Of a stretch of 12,961 nucleotides of DNA, positions 6,859 to 12,961 are shown piece by piece. The position numbers were made by a program, and so were the translations under genes. Each line of letters begins with the position of its first letter. Positions within the stretch are counted from its first letter, which is position 1. The DNA is taken from assembly GCA_023392575.1 (NCBI GenBank), contig JAEVYV010000362.1, forward strand, positions 1 to 12,961, read 5' to 3'. The notes beneath the pieces are model-generated. The model ran no database searches. It was not told where the DNA came from and saw only the letters and a program-made list of their open reading frames with translations. This stretch comes from Bacteroidota bacterium. GTDB lineage: Bacteria > Bacteroidota > Bacteroidia > Chitinophagales > Chitinophagaceae.

Positions 6859-8301
6859 TTACAACTTCAAGCCCTCACCCTTGTAAAATTCCAGTAATTT
6901 CATGCGGAACACAAACTCGTACTGCGCCGCCAGGGCATCCAGCCTTGAGCGGTACAGGTTGTTTTGATTGGTGATCAGCTCTATGGTTTGCAACAGGCCG
7001 GCATTGTATCTTTTCTGCGAAAAATCAAAGGCCCTTTCGGCGGCCTCCACTCCTTTTAAAGCCGCCCGGTGGCGCTGTTGCGCATTGATGGCATTGGTAT
7101 AGGCCGTATAAATATCCTGCTGCAGGGTGAGGTTGTCTCCCTCCACCTGCAGGCGGATGCTTTCGGCGTTCAGCCGGGCCCTTTCCCAGTTGGTACGCAA
7201 CTGGCGGTTGTTGAAAATGGGTATGGAAAGGCTAAGGCCTACGGCCTGACTCAGGTTTACGTTAAAGAGTTGGCGGTTAAAAGGCGTGTTTTGTGTGGCC
7301 ACCTGAAAATTGGGCCGCACGGCATAGCGTATGGTGCCCGGTGCAATTTCCACAAAGCCCAGGGTATCAACCTTGCCGGTAGGCCGTACCACTATATTTT
7401 CCTGGTCGGGAAAAAGGCTGGAATACCTGGAACCAATGCTGCCAAAGGCCGAAAGCGTTGGATACATGGAAGCCTTGGTGGCCTGAATGTTTTTTAAAGC
7501 TGCCTGATAACGGAACTGGTTTGCCCGTTGCTGTGGCAGGTTTTTGAGTGCCTGCTGAAAAACCACGGCCGGCTGCAGATCTGCCAGGCTTTCCAGGGGA
7601 ATGGACGTCACATCGGGTTTGTCAATATCAAAGGGCACGGCCATATCCAGGTTTAGCAGGGCTTTTAGTTGAATGAGGTTTTGCTGGTAGGTAGCCTGGG
7701 TGCCTATGTAGGCCGCACTGTCCCGGGCCAGTTGCGCTTCCAGCTCCACGGCGTTCAGTTCGGGCAGCACACCGGCCGCCACCTGCTTGCGGATGTTTTC
7801 CAACTGGGACTGGGTTTGCCGGATCTGTACATTGCTGATCTCTGTTTGCTCGTTGGCCAGCAGGGTCTGTAAATACGCCACGGCCACATTCAGGGCAATA
7901 TCGCTGCGGGCCTTATCGGTGGCGGCGTCGGCGGCTTTTTTATCGAGCTCACTGGCCTGAACGGTATAGCGCTGCGAAAACCAGTTGAATAAATTAACGC
8001 CCGACTGCAATTGAAAATTGGTAAAAAAAATGCTTTGGTTTTCAAAGGAGTTGGTGGCCGGGTTTACCGAGCGGCCAAAATTGTATCCGGCGCTGCTGGA
8101 AAAACCCAGGTTGGGGTAGCGACCAGCTTCGCTTAACTTCAGTTGCAAGGCCGCCAGGCGGGCCTGCACATCGGCCTGCTTTACCGAGATGTTGTTTGTC
8201 AGGGCATACATTACGCAGCGCTGCAAATCCCATTTGTCCTGCGCTTTCAAAATGGGAGCCAGGAGTAACAAAAAAAGAAAACTTAGTATTGGCCGCTTCA
8301 T
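6859..8301 (-). CDS. TolC-family outer-membrane efflux protein
   Basis: This 480-residue protein has a signal peptide (MKRPILSFLFLLLLAPILKA, cleavage before Q21) and the two tandem OEP domains of TolC-type channels. The first opens with WDLQRCVMYALTNNISVKQAD and has the hairpin with RYPNL (about 61-65) leading to beta strands; the second half repeats the pattern with KASMYPTLSAFGSIG and ends in helices with FDFSQKRYNAGLL and ITNQNNLYRSRLDALAAQYEF. TolC proteins form trimers that span the outer membrane and reach into the periplasm as an exit duct for tripartite exporters. The adaptor gene downstream is its natural partner. The length is normal and no defect is visible. The leader contains a GTTTAGAGGTTAG repeat. 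Family is certain; the cargo cannot be told. Confidence 0.94.
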   Translation of the reverse strand: MKRPILSFLFLLLLAPILKAQDKWDLQRCVMYALTNNISVKQADVQARLAALQLKLSEAGRYPNLGFSSSAGYNFGRSVNPATNSFENQSIFFTNFQLQSGVNLFNWFSQRYTVQASELDKKAADAATDKARSDIALNVAVAYLQTLLANEQTEISNVQIRQTQSQLENIRKQVAAGVLPELNAVELEAQLARDSAAYIGTQATYQQNLIQLKALLNLDMAVPFDIDKPDVTSIPLESLADLQPAVVFQQALKNLPQQRANQFRYQAALKNIQATKASMYPTLSAFGSIGSRYSSLFPDQENIVVRPTGKVDTLGFVEIAPGTIRYAVRPNFQVATQNTPFNRQLFNVNLSQAVGLSLSIPIFNNRQLRTNWERARLNAESIRLQVEGDNLTLQQDIYTAYTNAINAQQRHRAALKGVEAAERAFDFSQKRYNAGLLQTIELITNQNNLYRSRLDALAAQYEFVFRMKLLEFYKGEGLKL

Positions 8302-8349
8302 GATTGTAAATGTAAGTTGACCGGTTGATATGGTGAAAGGTTTGGGAAG

Positions 8350-8378
8350 GTTTAGAGGTTAGGGGTTAGGGTTTAAAC
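8350..8378. repeat. GTTTAGAGGTTAG repeat upstream of the TolC-type gene
   Basis: GTTTAG is followed by AGGTTAG (8356-8362), GGGTTAG (8363-8369) and then GG plus the 8-bp palindrome GTTTAAAC (8371-8378). The first 13 bases are identical to 5129-5141 near gpsA, in the same orientation relative to the downstream gene. It sits about 50 bases upstream of the TolC-type start. Function is unknown. Confidence 0.6.
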
Positions 8379-8421
8379 GCTTAAAGGTTCGATGATGTCA
8401 GAGGCGCCTTTTCAAAACCAT

Positions 8422-8440
8422 AAACTACAAACTACAAACT
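8422..8440. repeat. AAACTAC tandem repeat overlapping the PLP-enzyme stop
   Basis: AAACTAC is repeated at 8422-8428 and 8429-8435 with a partial third copy (AAACT, 8436-8440). The stop codon of the PLP-enzyme gene (CTA at 8432-8434 on the plus strand) lies inside it, so the repeat contributes the last bases of that gene. It probably arose by replication slippage. Confidence 0.6.
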
Positions 8441-9592
8441 TTCCAATCCCTGTTTCAGATCATTAATCAGGTAAGACGGTTCTTCCAATCCCGTGTACAG
8501 GCGGATGTATTGATGCCCGATGGTGTTCGCATCAAAATCCTCCGGCCGTATGCCGGCACATTTGGGAAGGATCAGGGATTCGTGCCCACCCCAGCTTACC
8601 GCCATTAAAAAATGTTTCATGGACTCACAAAACTTTGTAATGGACTCCATCGTTCCGTTTTTTAAGGTGAAGGTGAGGAGTCCGCAGGCACCGCTCATTT
8701 GTTCTTTCACCAAACTGTACTGCGGAAAGGATTCATCCAGTGGGAAAATGACCTGGTCCACTTTAGGATGCGTTTTTAAAAAGGAAATCACCTCCGTTGT
8801 AGTTCTTGTTATTCTCTCCAGGCGGGCCGGCAGTGTCCGTAGTCCGCGGAGCAGCAGCCAGGCATTGAAAGGCGAAATGCCGCTGCCCACATTCAAGTAT
8901 TCGCTGTCAAAGATTCTTTTGATCATGGCATGAGAGCCCGACAAAACGCCGCCCAGCGTATCGCTGTGCCCGCTGATGTACTTGGTGGCGGTTTGCATGC
9001 TCAGGTCAATGCCTAATTCTATGGGCCGTTGATAAAGCGGTGTGCAATAGCTGTTGTCGATCATGGTAACGATATTCCTCGACTTCGCCAGGGCCGCCAC
9101 TTCTTTTAAGTTTTGCAGTTCGTAGGTCCAGGAATTGGGCGACTCCAGATAGATCAGTGCCGTGTAAGGCTTGATGGCTTCTTCAAAATTCTTGGTGTCC
9201 CTGCCATCCACATAGGTAGTCGTAACGCCAAAGCGGGGAAGAATGACATCGAACATCCTTTGCGCCCAGGTATAAGGACTGCGAACAGAAACTATATGAT
9301 CGCCGGCTTTTACATTGGCCAACACGCCGGCAAAAATGGCAGCGGCGCCGCTTCCAAACACCAGGCAGTCTTCGGCGCCATCCAGGGCCGCCAGTTTTTT
9401 GCGCAGCATGTCCACAGTGGGATTCAGGCCGCGGCTGTATAAATAACCCCCCATTTCGTCTTCAAAAGCGGTGCGCAGGTCGGCTACTTTTTTGAAGGCA
9501 AAATTGCTGGTTTGCACAATGGGCGGGGCAATGGCGTTGAAATAGTTTTCCCTGTCCTCGCCCAGCTCGTTGATGATGTAGGATAGATCCAT
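8432..9592 (-). CDS. Cys/Met-metabolism PLP-dependent enzyme (trans-sulfuration family)
   Basis: This 386-residue enzyme belongs to the fold-type I family of cystathionine gamma-synthase, cystathionine beta- and gamma-lyases, methionine gamma-lyase and O-acetylhomoserine sulfhydrylase. Visible signatures are Y52-S-R-G-L-N-P-T (phosphate-binding Tyr/Arg of the partner subunit), the GSGAAAIFAGV cofactor loop (80-90), the Asp of MIDNSYCTPLYQRP (D179), and TATKYISGHSDTLGG with the Schiff-base lysine K204. The C-terminal SWGGHESLILP and IRLYTGLEEP motifs are also typical. Length and motifs are complete, so it should act in the cytoplasm on a sulfur amino acid or an activated homoserine. Synthase, lyase or sulfhydrylase cannot be separated by eye. 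Its start lies one base after the stop of the amino-acid permease, so the two are almost surely co-transcribed and may share a substrate. The final bases fall in an AAACTAC repeat. Confidence 0.92.
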   Translation of the reverse strand: MDLSYIINELGEDRENYFNAIAPPIVQTSNFAFKKVADLRTAFEDEMGGYLYSRGLNPTVDMLRKKLAALDGAEDCLVFGSGAAAIFAGVLANVKAGDHIVSVRSPYTWAQRMFDVILPRFGVTTTYVDGRDTKNFEEAIKPYTALIYLESPNSWTYELQNLKEVAALAKSRNIVTMIDNSYCTPLYQRPIELGIDLSMQTATKYISGHSDTLGGVLSGSHAMIKRIFDSEYLNVGSGISPFNAWLLLRGLRTLPARLERITRTTTEVISFLKTHPKVDQVIFPLDESFPQYSLVKEQMSGACGLLTFTLKNGTMESITKFCESMKHFLMAVSWGGHESLILPKCAGIRPEDFDANTIGHQYIRLYTGLEEPSYLINDLKQGLESL

Positions 9593-9593
9593 A

Positions 9594-10982
9594 TTATTTT
9601 TTTTGCGCAGAATCCCTGACGGCTTTCACGATAAAATAAAGGCCTGTAAAAAAGGCCAACACACCCATTCCAATCAGAGCAGCATGATCATTATTCTCGT
9701 AATCCAGGGCAATGCTGATGGCCACAAATACATAAGCCAGGATAAAAATGAGCGGCAGCAAAGGATACAGCTTCATACTAAAAATACCGGTTCCATTCAA
9801 ATGAGCGGTTCGTTTGCGGATGATAAAAATACTGGCTGCAGAAAGCGCCATGCCAAAGCTGTCCAAAAAGATGGTAAAGCTTAATATCTTATCGAACGCC
9901 CTCGCCCAAAAAACAATCAAAGCGGCGGCCACCGCAAATACGGTTAGCGATAAGGAGAGCACTTGTCTTTTGTTTCGTTTGGCAAATGCCGGCGGAAGAA
10001 TTTTGTCCTCGCCCATGGCATACATCACCCGGGGATTGCTTAATAAAACCGCATTTACATAGGCCAGCACACCCAAGAAAAGCAAAACAGACAAGATACG
10101 CTCCGCCTGTTCGCCAAATATTTTGGAAGCCATGATGGCCGCAATGTTGTTGCTCTTTTTCAACTCTTCAAAGCCAATCACTTTTACATAGGCAAGGTTA
10201 ATGAGCAGGTATAAGGAGATGATGACAAAGATGCCGATGAAGATGCCTCTGGGTATGTTCCGGTTGGGCCTTTCCACTTCTTCGCCAAAATTGATGGTTT
10301 GCTGATACCCACCATAGCTAAAGCTTACTGCTACTAAGCCAATGCCAAAGGCTTTGATATATTCCCGCAACGCAGGACTTACCCCCTCGCTTGCCAATGT
10401 GGTAGCCGCAGCAGAATGGTTCGTGGCAAAAAACAAAGGAGCAATTAATAAAAGCACCATTCCAATCTTGATGATCATTAAAACCGATTGTGTTTTTGCA
10501 CTCATGCGCAGGCCCAACAGGTTCACAATATAAAAGAGGATGATGGCCACCAGCGCAATAACAACCTGTATGGTTTTTATGAATTCTGCATTGCCGGCCA
10601 CACTCATATAAGCCAGATCTCTTGAAGCCGGAATCAGCACACTTGAAATGTATTCACTGCCCACCAAAGCCACCGCGGCACAGGAAGCCGCATTGGAAAC
10701 CAAAATAATGCAGTTGATGGCAAAGGCGATGGAAGGATGGTAGGCGTAGGCAAACACTTTATAGTACCCACCGGTTACCGGCAATCTCGAGCCGATCTCG
10801 GCGTAGGTGAGGGCACCGCACAAAGCCACCAGGCCACCGGCAATCCAGCATAAATAAAAGAGAAAGGGGGTAGGAGTGGCTGCAGCTACATTGACGGGGG
10901 TACGAAAAATGCCCATGCCTATCACGAAGCTTATAACGATCATGGTCAGGTCAAAAAGTTGCAGCTTTTGTTTTTTTATCAT
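9594..10982 (-). CDS. APC-family amino-acid permease
   Basis: I chose the ATG at 10982 (MIKKQKLQLFDLTMIVIS) because it places a short cytoplasmic tail before helix 1, as in the family; the extra 18 residues from 11036 carry nothing recognisable. The 462-residue protein has about 12 hydrophobic segments. Helix 1 has the broken substrate/ion-site motif GMGIFRTP (about 22-29); helix 2 is followed by AEIGSRLPVTGGYY (about 61-74); and the loop after helix 6 has NFGEEVERPNRNIPRGI (about 231-247), the hallmark of APC-superfamily LAT/CAT-like transporters. It should carry an amino acid across the inner membrane, by proton coupling or exchange. Only one base separates it from the downstream Cys/Met PLP enzyme, suggesting a sulfur amino acid as cargo; that is inference. 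The 83-base gap upstream shows no clear promoter or riboswitch. Confidence 0.93.
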   Translation of the reverse strand: MIKKQKLQLFDLTMIVISFVIGMGIFRTPVNVAAATPTPFLFYLCWIAGGLVALCGALTYAEIGSRLPVTGGYYKVFAYAYHPSIAFAINCIILVSNAASCAAVALVGSEYISSVLIPASRDLAYMSVAGNAEFIKTIQVVIALVAIILFYIVNLLGLRMSAKTQSVLMIIKIGMVLLLIAPLFFATNHSAAATTLASEGVSPALREYIKAFGIGLVAVSFSYGGYQQTINFGEEVERPNRNIPRGIFIGIFVIISLYLLINLAYVKVIGFEELKKSNNIAAIMASKIFGEQAERILSVLLFLGVLAYVNAVLLSNPRVMYAMGEDKILPPAFAKRNKRQVLSLSLTVFAVAAALIVFWARAFDKILSFTIFLDSFGMALSAASIFIIRKRTAHLNGTGIFSMKLYPLLPLIFILAYVFVAISIALDYENNDHAALIGMGVLAFFTGLYFIVKAVRDSAQKK

Positions 10983-11065
10983 GCTTTGAAGATAGCAAGA
11001 GTTTGGAGTTTTCAATGATCGTCCCGGTTTACGCACCGGTTCGGCACCACCATTTAAAATGATTT

Positions 11066-12196
11066 TTATTTTTTATTGCACCCACACTCCCAGCGGTAAG
11101 AATCAGAAAAGTTTACGGTGATCTGCGCAACATTTACTCCGGGTTGAAATTGTGCAACTTTTGCCTTCATGTTGGCAAAATGGCCAGAGAGCCATTGAAT
11201 CTCTCCTGTTTTTTCGTTGTATTTGTATTTGCCGGTTGTGCCATTGTCTAACCAGCGGTAAGTGCCGTTGCTCTTCAATTCAAAATAACCTTTTTGCAGG
11301 TGGCTGTATGCGGGGCTTGCATTGGGACCGTTCCACACAGTTTCCGTACACACATAATTCCCCCATACCAGTTTGCCGCCGTAAACAGGTGTGGTTGCCG
11401 GTACTGGCTTCATGGTCTTGTTACTCTTTAGTTTTTGAAACTGCGCCGTTGCAGTAGCAGCATCGGCAGAGAATTGTTTCGACAATGCGGCGTCTCCGGC
11501 AAAGGCCTTGTTCAAATAAGGTTTGGCTTCGGCACTTTTTCCCTGCGCCGTTAGCGAAACGCCCAATAAATAATGGGCGTAAATATCCTGCGGGTCTTTG
11601 GCTGCAGCCTGTTCAAAACGCATGGCGGCAAATTCGTGTTCGCCTTTTTGGTAGTACTCATACCCGTAAAGCACATCAAGACCGGCCGAGTTCATGGCTG
11701 TTTTGCTGCCGCCCGTAGCCTGCGACTGTTTCAGGTCTTTGATATAGCTGGCCAGGCCGGCGGCCGCAGTGTTTTTTACCCCTTCTGTTTTGGCCGCTTT
11801 GGTTTGTGCTGGGTTGGGAAAATCGGCAGCAAACCGGTTGCTTAACGCGGGGTTAAGCCGAAGGGCCCGCTGCATATACTGCTTTGCGTCCTCGCTGTTG
11901 TACTCATTGTTTTGCCTTAATAAAGATGCCGCAAGCTGGTAATTCACAAAAGCATTGGTACTGTCTTTTTCAAAAGCCTGTTTAAAGTACATGGCCGCAA
12001 GCCAATATTCTTTTTTCTCAAAATAGCCCTGTCCGTATAAAAAGGTGGAACCCACCGAAAGAAAGGCGGTTTCACTTCCGCCCGACGCCTCTGATTGGCG
12101 CAACCGTTTCACATATTGATCTAAGAGGTCTTGTGCGTTTGCAGAAAGAAGGGCACAGAAAAGAATAGCAAACATTAGTGCTGTTTTGGCTGCCAT
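11066..12196 (-). CDS. Exported protein with duplicated TPR-like module and C-terminal beta domain
   Basis: The ATG at 12196 gives a signal peptide (MAAKTALMFAILFCALLSA, then N-A-Q). The longer frame from 12238 adds 14 residues and would overlap the upstream gene. The 376-residue protein has an internal duplication of about 100 residues. Copy 1 (about 23-125) reads YVKRLRQSEASGGSETA, FLYGQGYFEKKEYWLAAMYF, then NPALSNRFAADF. Copy 2 (about 146-245) reads YIKDLKQSQATGGSKTA, VLYGYEYYQKGEHEFAAMRF, then DAALSKQFSADA. Each carries TPR-like helix pairs (AAMYFKQAFEKD, AAMRFEQAAAKD) behind a shared QSxAxGGSxTA segment. After a Pro/Thr linker, residues 272-376 look beta-rich (GKLVWGNYVCTETVW, GYFELKSNGTYRW) and end in ECGCNKK. 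TPR units usually bind proteins, here probably in the periplasm. I do not recognise the C-terminal domain. The NicO-like gene ends 19 bases upstream, so co-transcription is likely. Confidence 0.85.
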   Translation of the reverse strand: MAAKTALMFAILFCALLSANAQDLLDQYVKRLRQSEASGGSETAFLSVGSTFLYGQGYFEKKEYWLAAMYFKQAFEKDSTNAFVNYQLAASLLRQNNEYNSEDAKQYMQRALRLNPALSNRFAADFPNPAQTKAAKTEGVKNTAAAGLASYIKDLKQSQATGGSKTAMNSAGLDVLYGYEYYQKGEHEFAAMRFEQAAAKDPQDIYAHYLLGVSLTAQGKSAEAKPYLNKAFAGDAALSKQFSADAATATAQFQKLKSNKTMKPVPATTPVYGGKLVWGNYVCTETVWNGPNASPAYSHLQKGYFELKSNGTYRWLDNGTTGKYKYNEKTGEIQWLSGHFANMKAKVAQFQPGVNVAQITVNFSDSYRWECGCNKK

Positions 12197-12215
12197 AGAG
12201 TATAAATTTAATTGC

Positions 12216-12833
12216 TCAATGCAAAAAGAAAGATACAATGCCCACCAGAATCAGCACAATGCCGCTGATTCTTTTTTCATTGTGCTCGATGAAATGAGCG
12301 CTGAGCAGGTTGACGCCTTTGTAGCCCAAATTCACCAGCAGCAAAATGCCGGAAATGCTGACCACGGCGTAAATGCCGGACAGCAGGGAAACCAGGCCCA
12401 TCCCGTAAGCACCGGCGGAAAGAAACAGACTTTCCACTTCCAGGCAGGGCGACAAAAACATCATGACAATAAAGATCAGGATCCACTTGCCGCGGGTCCG
12501 CTTGTATTGGGCCACGTCTTTTTGAGAGCTGTGGTGGTGGTGCGGAAGGTTCACCGTATAGTAGACCAACCCAAACACAATGAGCAATACCGACGACGCC
12601 ACATATATAATATTGCCGTATTCCTGTTGCAACTCTTTTCCAATGGTACCCAGAATCATCCCCAACGCCACCGTACCCACCACATGGGCCAGGGCGGCCA
12701 AAAAAGTCACCAGCATCACTTCTTTTTGCTTCCACCGCTCGGCACGGGCTACGGCCACCAGCGGCAACCAGTGATTGGGAATAAGGGCATGCACTACGGC
12801 CAGTAAAACGGTACCTGCGATAACAGAAAACAT
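12216..12833 (-). CDS. NicO/RcnA-like multispanning membrane protein (putative metal transporter)
   Basis: The 205-residue protein has about six membrane segments (near 2-24, 40-63, 74-96, 115-138, 145-168, 188-203). Helix 1 holds H15-A-L-I-P-N-H21, close to the HALxPGH/HX4DH metal-site motifs of NicO, RcnA and NiCoT transporters, but with Asn in place of Asp or Gly before the second His. Helix 4 carries FLSPCLEVESLFLSAGAYG, resembling the conserved Pro-Cys motif of NicO proteins. Between helices 3 and 4 is a loop with four consecutive histidines (98-101), a likely metal-binding site. Together these suggest an inner-membrane divalent-metal transporter or related cation exporter. Substrate and direction are unknown, and a more distant LysE/TauE-like relation cannot be excluded. 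The ATG at 12833 directly precedes helix 1. The TPR-repeat gene follows after 19 bases. Confidence 0.75.
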   Translation of the reverse strand: MFSVIAGTVLLAVVHALIPNHWLPLVAVARAERWKQKEVMLVTFLAALAHVVGTVALGMILGTIGKELQQEYGNIIYVASSVLLIVFGLVYYTVNLPHHHHSSQKDVAQYKRTRGKWILIFIVMMFLSPCLEVESLFLSAGAYGMGLVSLLSGIYAVVSISGILLLVNLGYKGVNLLSAHFIEHNEKRISGIVLILVGIVSFFLH

Positions 12834-12961
12834 GAAGAATTGAGTTTATAAGCTTGCTAGTTCACGGATTCACGGGCGGATGCCACGAATGGACAAGCCC
12901 GTAAACAGTAGAACTTGTGATCCTATCTTAGTAATAATTCACAAGGTTTTAGCCCCGTGTG
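12834..12961. other. Right-edge non-coding stretch with short repeats
   Basis: I see no gene here. It holds short direct repeats (TTCACGG at 12861-12867 and ATTCACGG after it), an ACGGGC/GCCCGT pairing around 12872-12902 and a 7-bp inverted repeat CTTGTGA (12914-12920) with TCACAAG (12939-12945). No TAnnTTTG-type box was found, so the promoter of the NicO-like gene is not identified. The stretch continues beyond the window. Confidence 0.4.

Noticed and set aside
8350..8378. Telomere-like GGTTAGGG repeat
   Set aside because: It is only two or three units in a bacterial intergenic region between ordinary operons, better read as a short dispersed repeat.
12186..12806. Plus-strand open frame of 206 codons opposite the NicO-like gene
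   Set aside because: The minus strand encodes six ordered membrane helices with metal-site motifs; the plus-strand peptide is His/Gln-rich without domains.
1..12961. CRISPR array, mobile element or defence system
   Set aside because: There is no regularly spaced repeat array, transposase, integrase, nuclease, toxin-antitoxin or tRNA-linked attachment site. The content is ordinary metabolic, transport and envelope genes.

Overview
This window reads as chromosomal DNA from a Bacteroidota bacterium, most likely in or near the Chitinophagaceae. The pointers are a PorP/SprF outer-membrane protein, found only in this phylum's type IX secretion and gliding systems, TlpA-type thioredoxins in the local style (one with an N-terminal DUF4369-like region), signal peptides ending in A-Q, a GpsA typical of the phylum, and possible TAnnTTTG-type -7 promoter elements. 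I see no phage, integrase, transposase, CRISPR array, tRNA or rRNA.

Layout: one plus-strand gene enters from the left edge (3' part of a PorP/SprF gene, 1-519) and ends at a strong intrinsic terminator (539-590). All other genes lie on the minus strand, so transcription runs right to left. From the right they are: a six-helix NicO/RcnA-like membrane protein, followed after 19 nt by an exported protein with a duplicated TPR-like module; an APC amino-acid permease, followed after 1 nt by a Cys/Met-metabolism PLP enzyme; a TolC-type outer-membrane efflux protein and an HlyD/MacA-type adaptor with no inner-membrane pump gene beside them; gpsA, which has no ATG, GTG or TTG that would keep its NAD(P)H-binding motif and probably starts at CTG; a DUF4369-TlpA thioredoxin and, 45 nt downstream, a TlpA-like lipoprotein gene broken by a one-base frameshift; and an unrecognised exported 370-residue protein.

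Working together: TolC and the adaptor should form the outer parts of a tripartite efflux machine whose pump is elsewhere. The permease and PLP enzyme are probably co-transcribed and linked through a sulfur amino acid. The two TlpA proteins act on thiols or disulfides outside the cytoplasm. gpsA supplies glycerol-3-phosphate for phospholipids. The NicO-like protein and the TPR-repeat protein form a tight pair of unknown joint function.

No gene-free stretch exceeds 300 bases. The gaps hold short tandem and inverted repeats (4028-4054, 5129-5150, 5213-5240, 6748-6823, 8350-8378, 8422-8440). I did not find a clear new defence or mobile system. The items most worth checking are the frameshifted thioredoxin, the gpsA start, the TPR-duplication/NicO pair and the shared intergenic repeats.
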